Below are positions 34,204 to 40,990 of a DNA stretch of 40,990 bases, one piece after another. Origin of the DNA: CAZMMV01 sp964567475 (GTDB lineage Bacteria > Bacillota > Clostridia > Tissierellales > Tissierellaceae); contig CAZMMV010000006.1 in NCBI GenBank assembly GCA_964567475.1, positions 1 through 40,990 of the forward strand, read 5' to 3'. Position 1 is the stretch's first letter, and the number at the start of each line of letters is the position of its first letter. The notes beneath the pieces were generated by a model. It was not told the DNA's origin. It was given only the letters and a program-made list of their open reading frames with translations, and searched no databases. The translations under genes were made by a program, and so were the position numbers.

Positions 34204-35089
34204 CTATTTCACTCCCCTCTAAGCTTCTATTAGTATATATAAATATCTCTTCCAATGTAATTCCTACATTTTCTATAAACTGTGCACCTATATTATTTAA
34301 ATCATTTACTATCTTTTCACCATATTTATCTGTAACTATATAGTAGACACTTCCTATTTTTTCTATATTTATAATATTATCTAGCATATTAAGTTTTTCA
34401 CCTACATCATCATTAAACACAACTTGCAGCTTTTTTACATCTTTCTTTATCTCATCTATATTAGATGCATACTTAACTTTTCCTTTATTTAAAATAGTTA
34501 CTTCATCACAAATTTTTTCTAATTCTCCTATATGATGAGAACTTATAACTATTGTTGTATTTCTCTCATTAATTTCATCAATTAGTATATCTAGTAATTC
34601 CTTCTTTACAATAGCATCAAGACCTGATGTAGGTTCATCTAATATCAATAGATCTGGACTAATAGACAAATTCAACATAAGAGCTAATCTCATTTGCATT
34701 CCCTTAGATAATTGTTTTATTTTTTTATCAATATCTAACTTAAATACCTTATTATATTCATGAAATTTTCCCTTAGAAAAGGACTTATAGATTCCATCAT
34801 AAAAATCCCTCATTTCACTTACTTTATAATTTTTAAAATATTGATTTCTATCAGCAACATATCCTATAGTTTGCTTTACTTCATTATTTTCATAAATACT
34901 CTTTCCATCTATAAGAATTTCTCCTTCATCCACTGAATATACACCAGCCAACATTTGTAATAAGGTTGTCTTTCCTGCACCATTTTCTCCTATTATCCCA
35001 TGAATAGTTCCCTTTTTTATATCTATATTAATATCTTCCAAGGCAAGAAAATCATTGAATTTTTTATTTACTCCCCTTATTTTTATCAT
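34196..35089 (-). CDS. ABC transporter ATP-binding protein (YtrB-like)
   Basis: The 297-residue protein is a complete ABC ATPase: Walker A GENGAGKTTLLQ (about 36-47), Q-loop region IGYVADRNQYF, signature LSKGMQMRLAL, Walker B LLILDEPTSGLD and H-loop ISSHHIGELE. A C-terminal extension of about 80 residues follows (KKLQVVFNDDVGEKL). It overlaps the GntR gene by four bases and the permease gene by eight. The GntR/ATPase/ABC-2 permease order matches YtrAB-type operons, which in Bacillus respond to cell-wall-active agents; that response is inferred here. Confidence 0.94.
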   Translation of the reverse strand: MIKIRGVNKKFNDFLALEDINIDIKKGTIHGIIGENGAGKTTLLQMLAGVYSVDEGEILIDGKSIYENNEVKQTIGYVADRNQYFKNYKVSEMRDFYDGIYKSFSKGKFHEYNKVFKLDIDKKIKQLSKGMQMRLALMLNLSISPDLLILDEPTSGLDAIVKKELLDILIDEINERNTTIVISSHHIGELEKICDEVTILNKGKVKYASNIDEIKKDVKKLQVVFNDDVGEKLNMLDNIINIEKIGSVYYIVTDKYGEKIVNDLNNIGAQFIENVGITLEEIFIYTNRSLEGSEIDE

Positions 35090-35475
35090 TTTTTACCTCC
35101 TTTTCTAATATCAGCATTTATATTTTCTATTTCTTCTATAATCTTTTCCTTATCCCATCCTAAATGGGCCAATTCTATACATATATCCTTTAATCTTTCT
35201 ACAGCATAATTAACTCTATCCTTATCTACAGAAATATCTGTATCTGGATTCATAAATGTTCCTCTTCCCCTTACTGTTATTATAATTTCTTGCCTTTCTA
35301 ACTCTTGATATGCCTTACTTACAGTGTTAGGATTAACTGAAAGCATACTAGCCATATTTCTCACAGAGGGCAATTTATCATTGGGTTTTAGTACCTTTTT
35401 CAAAGATAACTCTTTTATATTTTTTATAATCTGTTCATAAATAGGTTGGTCACTCATTATATTTATATTAAACAT
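35086..35475 (-). CDS. GntR-family regulator, YtrA subfamily
   Basis: At 129 residues this is a short GntR regulator: a winged helix (about 10-75; QPIYEQIIKNIKEL, KLPSVRNMASMLSVNPNTV, RGRGTFM) plus a short helical dimerisation tail, as in YtrA. GAAAGGAGG lies upstream of the ATG. The promoter 35 bases upstream overlaps an inverted repeat of the YtrA type (35505-35529), so autorepression of the operon is likely. Confidence 0.93.
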   Translation of the reverse strand: MFNINIMSDQPIYEQIIKNIKELSLKKVLKPNDKLPSVRNMASMLSVNPNTVSKAYQELERQEIIITVRGRGTFMNPDTDISVDKDRVNYAVERLKDICIELAHLGWDKEKIIEEIENINADIRKGGKK

Positions 35476-35504
35476 GCATTTCCTCCTTTCTCAGAAGTGT
35501 ATTA

Positions 35505-35529
35505 AGTGTATTATACATAGTAGTACACC
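35505..35529. promoter_or_regulatory. YtrA-type operator
   Basis: AGTGTA (35505-35510), 13 bases, then TACACC (35524-35529). This matches the AGTGTA-N13-TACACT form I associate with YtrA-subfamily sites. It covers the -10 and spacer of the ytrA-like promoter. A further AGTGTA half-site lies at 35496-35501. Confidence 0.7.
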
Positions 35530-35538
35530 ATTTGTCAA
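35510..35538 (-). promoter_or_regulatory. Promoter of the GntR-ABC operon
   Basis: Consensus TTGACA (35538-35533) and TATAAT (35515-35510), 17 bases apart on the minus strand. Its -35 overlaps a TTGTCA read on the plus strand, so a divergent promoter may share this DNA. Confidence 0.88.
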
Positions 35539-35557
35539 GAAACTTATTCGTTTCAGT

Positions 35558-35574
35558 ATACCCCTACAGGGTAT
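35558..35574. promoter_or_regulatory. CsoR/CstR-like operator palindrome
   Basis: ATACCC-CTACA-GGGTAT closely resembles the GC-centred operators of CsoR-family repressors (copper, persulfide or formaldehyde sensors). No csoR gene is in the window. It lies upstream of an unused Shine-Dalgarno (AAGGAGG, 35594-35600) and of the MBL-fold gene at 35705. Confidence 0.55.
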
Positions 35575-35704
35575 GTAAGTAGTAAGAACTTTTAAGGAGG
35601 TTTTGTAAAATAAATAATATGATTTTACTTGCCTTTTATTGCTATTAAAAATTCAAGAGTATAAACTATAAATAATGGTAATAATTATATAAGGGGTGAG
35701 CTAG

Positions 35705-36535
35705 ATGAAAATAACTACATTAATTGAAAACCAAGCTGGAGAAGATGAAAATCTCCACACAGAGCATGGACTGTCAGTGTATGTAGAAGTAGATGGCAAA
35801 CATATTTTATTTGACACAGGGCAAAGTGGAAACTTTATAGACAATGCAAAAGAATTGAACATTGATCTAAAAAAATTAGACTATGTAATCATTAGCCATG
35901 GACATTATGATCACAGCGGTGGATTTGAAAGACTAGTAAAAGAAATAAATCCCAATATTAAACTATATATTGGAAATGGATTTTTCAATAAAAAATATAG
36001 CTTAATAAGTGAAGATAATTATGAATATATAGGAAATCCCTTTGATGAAAGTTTCCTAAAAGAAAAGAAAATACCAACAGAATATATCAATCAAGATGTA
36101 ATAAATATAACAGAAAACTTATCTATATTTACTAATTTTAATAAAAAAAAGGAATTTGAAAACACAAATCAAGACATGTATTTAAAAGAAAATGGAAAAT
36201 ATAAAAAAGATATCTTTCTAGATGAAATATCTATGGGAATAAAAACAGATAAAGGATTATTTGTCATAGTAGGTTGTTCTCATGTAGGTATAGTAAATAT
36301 ACTAGACACCATCATCCAAAGAACAAATATGGATATATATGCCCTAATAGGTGGAACCCATCTAATTAAGGAAGATGATGAAAAGATAAATAAAACCATA
36401 GAATATATAAAAGAAAAAAATATAAAACTAGTAGGAGCTTGCCACTGTACTGGTAAACAAGGACTTACAATGCTTAGTCAACAATTAGAAGGAAACTTTA
36501 TAAACAACAATACAGGAGATACTTTAAAAATCTAA
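35705..36535 (+). CDS. MBL-fold metallohydrolase (MJ0301-like)
   Basis: The 276-residue protein is a metallo-beta-lactamase-fold hydrolase. The zinc motif is SHGHYDHSGG (about 64-73); further ligands are likely in VGCSHVG (about 195), GGTHL and GACHCTG near the C-terminus, all matching the subfamily often labelled as a pterin/RFA-P synthase-related MBL protein. That label has little support here, so I leave the substrate open. The N-terminal LFDTGQSGNF strand is typical. The start is ATG behind AAGGGGTGAG. It is monocistronic on the plus strand, possibly under the CsoR-like site 130 bases upstream, and shares a bidirectional terminator with the barstar gene. Confidence 0.88.
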   Translation: MKITTLIENQAGEDENLHTEHGLSVYVEVDGKHILFDTGQSGNFIDNAKELNIDLKKLDYVIISHGHYDHSGGFERLVKEINPNIKLYIGNGFFNKKYSLISEDNYEYIGNPFDESFLKEKKIPTEYINQDVINITENLSIFTNFNKKKEFENTNQDMYLKENGKYKKDIFLDEISMGIKTDKGLFVIVGCSHVGIVNILDTIIQRTNMDIYALIGGTHLIKEDDEKINKTIEYIKEKNIKLVGACHCTGKQGLTMLSQQLEGNFINNNTGDTLKI

Positions 36536-36537
36536 TA

Positions 36538-36592
36538 AAAAATAGGAACATCTTAAGGGTTAGAAAATGCCCCTTAAGATCTTCCTATTTTT
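36538..36592. terminator. Bidirectional terminator between MBL and barstar genes
   Basis: AAAAATAGGA/TCCTATTTTT and TCTTAAGGG/CCCTTAAGA form a stem of two parts separated by a 3x3 internal loop, with an 11-base hairpin loop. It serves the converging genes on both sides. Confidence 0.85.
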
Positions 36593-36606
36593 ATTTTCTT
36601 TATTGT

Positions 36607-36879
36607 CTAATCACTAATTTCTAAACTTATATTATGATTTTCCTCTGCTCCGTCTTGAAATACATTGATTATAGATTGGCCATAATCAGCCAGATTTTCT
36701 ATTAACAATTCCTTGTTTATAAATCTTATAGTAATATGCTTATCATAAGTACTCAATACGTCCCATAAAGCATCTAAATTATCACCATAATATTCACAAG
36801 AATCTAGTTGCCGTCTTATATACATATAAAAGATTTCTTTATTGTGAATGTTTTTCCCATCAATTATTAGCTCTTTCAT
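36607..36879 (-). CDS. Barstar-family ribonuclease inhibitor
   Basis: The 90-residue protein matches barstar, the tight inhibitor of barnase. The binding helix YGDNLDALWDVLS includes the two acidic residues (Asp36 and Asp40, corresponding to Asp35 and Asp39 of barstar) that enter the barnase active site. It starts two bases after the barnase stop, behind GGAGAGGAA. It is cytoplasmic by sequence, as expected for an immunity protein that protects the producer before export of the toxin. Confidence 0.95.
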   Translation of the reverse strand: MKELIIDGKNIHNKEIFYMYIRRQLDSCEYYGDNLDALWDVLSTYDKHITIRFINKELLIENLADYGQSIINVFQDGAEENHNISLEISD

Positions 36880-36881
36880 AA

Positions 36882-37382
36882 TTATTCCTCTCCATATAAT
36901 AACTCAAAAGAATTATAATGATCCGACGTATAATATATCAAACCATCATCTGAAAATACAAGCCTCTCAGCTCCCCTATATTTACCTTCATAATTTATAT
37001 CACATTCATAATATTGTCTTCCTTGCTTTACTGGCAACAACTTTTCCCTATTACCAAACTTGTCTCCACCTATACTCATTTTATCAGTTACATCCCATAA
37101 ATTTCCTTCACTAGATTTCCAACCTAACTCACCAGCTTGTCTCTTAGTAATAAAATTCTCTGGCAACTTCTCATAAGTATGAATATATAATGCAACATCC
37201 TCTTTACTAGTATATGAGCCATCTTCATCTATTCTATCTATGACCTTATCACTTGAATCTTCCTCTATATCAACAAAATCATTAGCATCTACAAGGTCTA
37301 AATCAATATCAGAACAAGCTATCAAAGAAAAACTCAGTATAAATGTTAAAAATAAAGATAATATTCTTTTTATCCTTTTCAT
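36882..37382 (-). CDS. Barnase-family ribonuclease with lipoprotein signal
   Basis: The C-terminal domain (about 60-163) is clearly barnase-like, an extracellular guanyl-preferring RNase. Catalytic and phosphate-binding residues are all present: Lys80 (FITK), Glu126 (YYECDINY), Arg136 and Arg140 (YRGAERLVFS) and His155 (YTSDHYNSF). The N-terminus has a hydrophobic signal with a lipobox, LIAC (Cys23), and an acidic linker (about 24-55). Barnase itself is freely secreted; this one may be anchored to the outer face of the membrane, or the Cys may be incidental. AAAAGGAGG precedes the ATG. It lies 36 bases after topB, so may be read from the topB promoter. Confidence 0.93.
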   Translation of the reverse strand: MKRIKRILSLFLTFILSFSLIACSDIDLDLVDANDFVDIEEDSSDKVIDRIDEDGSYTSKEDVALYIHTYEKLPENFITKRQAGELGWKSSEGNLWDVTDKMSIGGDKFGNREKLLPVKQGRQYYECDINYEGKYRGAERLVFSDDGLIYYTSDHYNSFELLYGEE

Positions 37383-37418
37383 TTGTCATCCTCCTTTTAA
37401 TCTTAATAAATCTAACTA

Positions 37419-39584
37419 CTATATAAATTCTAACTCCCAACTATAATATCCTGTCTTCTCATTAAAAACATATTTAAAATAAGCAGAGAATATTGTTCCC
37501 TTCTTACTTTTAAGATTTCTAAATCCAACCTTACCATTAGCTAAAAGTAACTCAAGCATTTCTTTAGAAACTGTCTTACCAAAAGAAGTAATATATTTAT
37601 CATCTTTCCAAACAGTAAACTTGCAACCATTTTTCCAATTAATACACCCAAAAGCCTTTTCATTCTCTACTACATCATTACCACAAGTAGGACATTTTCC
37701 TATACTCTCCATACCTTCCTTTAACTCAACCTTAAAACTACTTAAGATAGAAAGATCATTCTTTATATCATTAACAGCATTTACAGTAAACTCCTTAACC
37801 ATATCTATAAAATCTTCCTTTTTGATCTTACCCTTTTCTATATCAAATAAAGTCTTCTCTAGTCTACCAGTATATTCTAAATCCAGCAACTCCTTGCAAG
37901 GAAAAATTTCAACTATAGTTTTGCCAAGATCAGTACAAAGCAGATTTTTTCCCTTAGCTTCGATATAACCTACATCTTTTAATTTTTTAATAGTCTCTGC
38001 TCTGGTAGCAGGAGTCCCTATAGAAAACCCGCTAAGAATAGACTCCATCATTTCATCTGTGTCTTCTTCCTCATCATCTTCCTTAAATCCCTTACCACAG
38101 GTCTCCATAACTCTTAGAAGAGTCTTTTCAATATGATGCTTAGGTGGTCTTTTAGTAACAGCATTTACCTTGCTATCAATCACAGATACTATATCTTTTT
38201 CTAATACCATTGGTAAAATTGTATCCTTAGTTTCTGTCTTCTCAACCACACGCCAACCTTGGATAGTTTGCACCTTTCCTCTAGATATAAATACACCCTT
38301 TATAGAATCTTCATTTATTTTAGTAGTTAATTTAGTTTCTTCATACTCTGCTATAGGTAAAAACTGCATTATAAATCTATCCTTAATAGCATTATATACA
38401 ATCATTTCATCTTTACTTAGATTATTTGGCCTCATATAAGTCGGAACTATAGCACTATGGCTTTCCACCTTTTTATTGTTAAATATTCTTTTACTATGAC
38501 TAAATTTAATATCCTTTTCATAGGCTAGTCCCTTTTTTAATAAATTTAAAACCTTCTCTGTCTTTTCTTTTAAACTTTCTTCCAAGGCAAGACTTCCAGT
38601 TCTTGGATAAGTAATAAACTTCTTTTCATAAAGAGATTGAGCCACCTTCAAAACCTTATCAGATGTCCATCCCTTATACTTACTAGTTACATACCCTTGT
38701 AAATTTGATAAATTAAATAATAAAGGAGCATAGTCCCTTTTCTTTTCAACTTGTTTCTCTATTATTTGCCCATCTTTATCTTTTAAAGATTTTCTTATAC
38801 TATCTAATATTTTTTTATCATCAAACTTTTCATTATCATTTTCATAATAAAGCCCTTCAAATTCTATATTGTCCTTTGTCTTGAAATTTCCAATCAATTT
38901 ATAATAAGTTGAGGACTCAAAGTTTTCTATTTCCTTGTCTCTATCATAAATAATTTTTAATGTAGGTAAAAGAACCCTACCTATATTTAATATCTTTTTA
39001 TCCCCTCTACCATATCTTAAAGTTGCCACAGAGGTTAAATTTATACCTATAATCCAATCCGCCCATTGTCTCCCTATACCTGCATCTTGAAGAGGCTTCA
39101 TTTCAGAATTAGATTTTAAATTAGCCATACCCTTCTTAACTTCATCTTCTGTCCACTCATTTAATAAAATTCTATGTACTGGCTTTTCCTCATCAAAATA
39201 TATAAATAATTCATCACCTATAACCTGTCCCTCACGATCATAATCTGTTGCTGATATTATCCCATCAACATCATCTCTATCAATAAGATTCCTTATTATA
39301 TTAAGCTGTTTTTCAGCCCCTTTATCTACAATATTTTTATTAAAATTATCAGTTTTAATCTTATATTGAAATTTCTCTGGAATAAATGGAAACTTATCCA
39401 TCCTCCAGCCTCTCATATTCTCATCATAATCCTTTGCATCATATAACTGTAATAGATGACCAAAAGCCCATGTAACTATATAATCTTGACCTTCAATATA
39501 TCCATCTCTTCTAGATTTGACACCTAATGCATCAGCTATGTTTTTTCCTACAGATGGTTTCTCTGCAATAATTACCTTCTTCAT
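37419..39584 (-). CDS. topB: DNA topoisomerase III (type IA)
   Basis: The 721-residue protein is a chromosomal-type TopB that decatenates single-stranded crossings. The Toprim domain has IIAEKPSVGKNIADALG (1-20) and SATDYDREGQVIGDELF (about 110-126); the active-site Tyr is in FITYPRTGS (about 325), and the second half has GIGRQWADWIIGINLT and GFSIGTPATRAETI. The C-terminus carries one Cys4-like zinc ribbon (CPTCG and a Cys pair around FGCINWKNGCKF). GGAG lies eight bases before the ATG. An extended -10 promoter is present at 39660-39686. Confidence 0.95.
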   Translation of the reverse strand: MKKVIIAEKPSVGKNIADALGVKSRRDGYIEGQDYIVTWAFGHLLQLYDAKDYDENMRGWRMDKFPFIPEKFQYKIKTDNFNKNIVDKGAEKQLNIIRNLIDRDDVDGIISATDYDREGQVIGDELFIYFDEEKPVHRILLNEWTEDEVKKGMANLKSNSEMKPLQDAGIGRQWADWIIGINLTSVATLRYGRGDKKILNIGRVLLPTLKIIYDRDKEIENFESSTYYKLIGNFKTKDNIEFEGLYYENDNEKFDDKKILDSIRKSLKDKDGQIIEKQVEKKRDYAPLLFNLSNLQGYVTSKYKGWTSDKVLKVAQSLYEKKFITYPRTGSLALEESLKEKTEKVLNLLKKGLAYEKDIKFSHSKRIFNNKKVESHSAIVPTYMRPNNLSKDEMIVYNAIKDRFIMQFLPIAEYEETKLTTKINEDSIKGVFISRGKVQTIQGWRVVEKTETKDTILPMVLEKDIVSVIDSKVNAVTKRPPKHHIEKTLLRVMETCGKGFKEDDEEEDTDEMMESILSGFSIGTPATRAETIKKLKDVGYIEAKGKNLLCTDLGKTIVEIFPCKELLDLEYTGRLEKTLFDIEKGKIKKEDFIDMVKEFTVNAVNDIKNDLSILSSFKVELKEGMESIGKCPTCGNDVVENEKAFGCINWKNGCKFTVWKDDKYITSFGKTVSKEMLELLLANGKVGFRNLKSKKGTIFSAYFKYVFNEKTGYYSWELEFI

Positions 39585-39659
39585 ATCTACAACTCCTAAT
39601 AAACTTATAATAAAGTAAAGTTAATTCTCTCTTATTTTCCACTTAAAATCTACTATCTA

Positions 39660-39686
39660 ATTATAACAGATATATATTTTAATCAA
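39660..39686 (-). promoter_or_regulatory. Probable topB promoter (extended -10)
   Basis: TGTTATAAT (extended -10, TG-n-TATAAT, 39668-39660) with TTGATT (39686-39681) 15 bases upstream on the minus strand, about 75 bases before the topB ATG. Confidence 0.5.
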
Positions 39687-39692
39687 GTATAA

Positions 39693-39724
39693 AAAATAGT
39701 ATACATGATATAGTATACTATTTT
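39693..39724 (-). terminator. Terminator of the SF2 helicase gene
   Basis: AAAATAGTATAC (39693-39704) and GTATACTATTTT (39713-39724) form a 12-bp stem with an 8-base loop, followed by TT and an AT-rich tail on the minus strand, 20 bases after the helicase stop. Confidence 0.75.
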
Positions 39725-39744
39725 AAGGTTAAATAAATATATTA

Positions 39745-40990
39745 TTATTCTTCAAAATACTCCTTAAGTTTCTCATCACTATGTTTAATTATCCAATCTA
39801 TTTCATCTTTATCTATCTTTCTTATAATATACCTACTAAGCTCTACATATTCTACATCTCTAGATTTTTTCATGAAATTCATATCTTCAAATCTTTTAAA
39901 AGGATTTGATAATATATTTCTTTCTACTTCTTTTCTAGTATAATCTCGTAAATAAAGGCATCTCTTTTTTTCTACTACTTGACCATTTTCTCTTCTAGTT
40001 TCATAATAATCTATAAAGTAATCTACCAAATCTTCTAGTCTTACTCGACCATTTTCATCTATATGATCAAATATACCTTTGAGTAGCACTGGTTTATATG
40101 AATAGCTCATATCCATTCTTTCTATAAAACTCATAAACTTGTCTTTCATATTGACTGTCGTTATAAGATCCCATCCAAATTCTTTAACATACTTATAAAT
40201 ATTATCTTCTGTGAAATATTTAAAAGTTCTAGTTTTGCCCATAGGTATTTCTAAATCTGGTATTATCTTTTCTTCCCTTACATATCTTTCTACAGTCTCA
40301 GATTGTACATCTACCATTCTTACAAGCTCTAGCAAGGATATCATATCCTTTACCTCTTCTTGCCAGTTAAAAAGATCAATTATTTCATAATCTCTTATAT
40401 CTACAGGAAAATCTAAATATACGGAAGGTTTTTCTCCCCTAAATATTAAATCCTTTTCTAGCTTTCGCTTTTCATGTGGTGCTAGTACATACTCTCCTGG
40501 CCTATACTCTTTTATGTTGAACATTCGGTGCAATGAATAAGGTGCATTAAATATATTCGAATTATCAATAAAATCAAAAACCATAAGATAATCCTTTTTT
40601 TCTGACAATCTCATTCCTCTACCTAATTGTTGCATATAAAGTGCATCTATATTACCCTGTTCATAATTTTTTAGTGTGTCTTTACGTTTTTTATTATCTA
40701 TACTTCCAGAAACTGCTTCTGCATTTATATCGTTAACTTTAAATAGGTCCGCTATATCATTGGCATGCTTTACAGATGCACAAAATATAACTGTCTTTTT
40801 ATCTTTTACAAAATTTAAATATGTATCTAGTATTACTTTATTTCTTTCAGCTACAAATAATTTAGATTCTAAATCTCTAGAATTGTATTTGATACCGTTT
40901 ATCCTTACATCTAATATATCAACATTTGTCTTAACTCTTATACACCGAATAGGAACTAATTCTCCTATTTCTACTGCTGTTTTTAAATCT
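39745..40990 (-). CDS. SF2 (DEAD/DEAH) helicase, 3' part, motif V region missing
   Basis: The open frame enters from the right edge and ends at 39745. The visible 414 codons cover the end of helicase domain 1 (DLKTAVEIGELVPIRCIRVK), the start of domain 2 (KTVIFCASVKHANDIADLF), motif VI (MQQLGRGMRLSEKKDYLMVFDF), and a long C-terminal region with an excisionase-like HTH segment (SETVERYVREEKIIPDLEIP). Between KNYEQGNID and ALYMQQ, where the family has about 30 residues including motif V (of the type CDLLNEGWD), there is nothing: the two parts are joined in frame at 40645/40644. The gene may therefore encode a crippled enzyme. The ATG at 40635 is internal and not the true start. Confidence 0.82.
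   Translation of the reverse strand, partial: DLKTAVEIGELVPIRCIRVKTNVDILDVRINGIKYNSRDLESKLFVAERNKVILDTYLNFVKDKKTVIFCASVKHANDIADLFKVNDINAEAVSGSIDNKKRKDTLKNYEQGNIDALYMQQLGRGMRLSEKKDYLMVFDFIDNSNIFNAPYSLHRMFNIKEYRPGEYVLAPHEKRKLEKDLIFRGEKPSVYLDFPVDIRDYEIIDLFNWQEEVKDMISLLELVRMVDVQSETVERYVREEKIIPDLEIPMGKTRTFKYFTEDNIYKYVKEFGWDLITTVNMKDKFMSFIERMDMSYSYKPVLLKGIFDHIDENGRVRLEDLVDYFIDYYETRRENGQVVEKKRCLYLRDYTRKEVERNILSNPFKRFEDMNFMKKSRDVEYVELSRYIIRKIDKDEIDWIIKHSDEKLKEYFEE

Noticed and set aside
37419..39584. TopB with Gly after TYPRT as a sign of inactivation
   Set aside because: The position after PRT varies among TopB proteins, and the active Tyr, Arg and Toprim acidic residues are all present.
1..40990. 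CRISPR array, insertion sequence, prophage or integrative element
   Set aside because: No spaced direct repeats, transposase, integrase or phage structural genes were seen; the barnase pair and topB alone do not show a mobile element.

Overview
This is an AT-rich stretch of a low-GC, anaerobic, spore-forming Bacillota chromosome. Gene order (pcrA-ligA-gatCAB, a pur operon led by one long-chain purL, fhs, GerMN and cell-wall amidase genes) and protein style suggest Clostridia or Tissierellia, perhaps Tissierellales; this is inferred from family resemblance only. Nearly all genes are on the minus strand. TTG and GTG starts preceded by good ribosome binding sites are common. I see no insertion sequence, prophage or CRISPR array.

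Layout: (1) 1-251, a tRNA operon (His, then Lys, running off the left edge) with a consensus promoter. (2) 271-6356, housekeeping and cell-envelope genes: YfcE-type phosphoesterase, RdgB, a double-GerMN lipoprotein-like protein, a UPF0316 membrane protein, a large secreted amidase and a HypE-like protein. (3) 6536-6682, a tiny Cys-rich protein on the plus strand. (4) 6710-14584, gatB, gatA, gatC, ligA and pcrA as one operon, with yerC upstream. (5) 14695-16365, fhs. (6) 16617-26907, the operon purL-E-F-M-N-H-D behind a tandem purine-like plus PRPP (ykkC) riboswitch and an intrinsic terminator. (7) 27151-28719, an unknown plus-strand lipoprotein. (8) 28767-31965, a cobalamin adenosyltransferase, a TspO-like membrane protein and a membrane MutS-family ATPase. 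(9) 32103-35538, a YtrA-type GntR/ABC transporter operon with a lipoprotein. (10) 35558-36535, a CsoR-like palindrome and an MBL-fold hydrolase. (11) 36607-37382, a barnase/barstar pair. (12) 37419-40990, topB and the 3' part of an SF2 helicase gene.

The most striking observation is that both glutamine-dependent enzymes of the purine operon have lost the catalytic residues of their glutaminase halves while their synthase halves look intact. PurF begins Met-Ser instead of Met-Cys and has Glu in place of the oxyanion-hole Asn. PurL has Gly in place of the nucleophile Cys, and the His and Glu of its triad are Ser and Asp. The simplest reading is an ammonia-fed purine pathway. Fhs next door would supply 10-formyl-THF for PurN and PurH, and the leader RNA would couple transcription to PRPP and probably to a purine.

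Other points of note are an in-frame loss of helicase motif V at 40644/40645, a predicted membrane-anchored barnase, an orphan CsoR-like operator with a Shine-Dalgarno but no gene, and a good match to a YtrA-type operator overlapping its own promoter.
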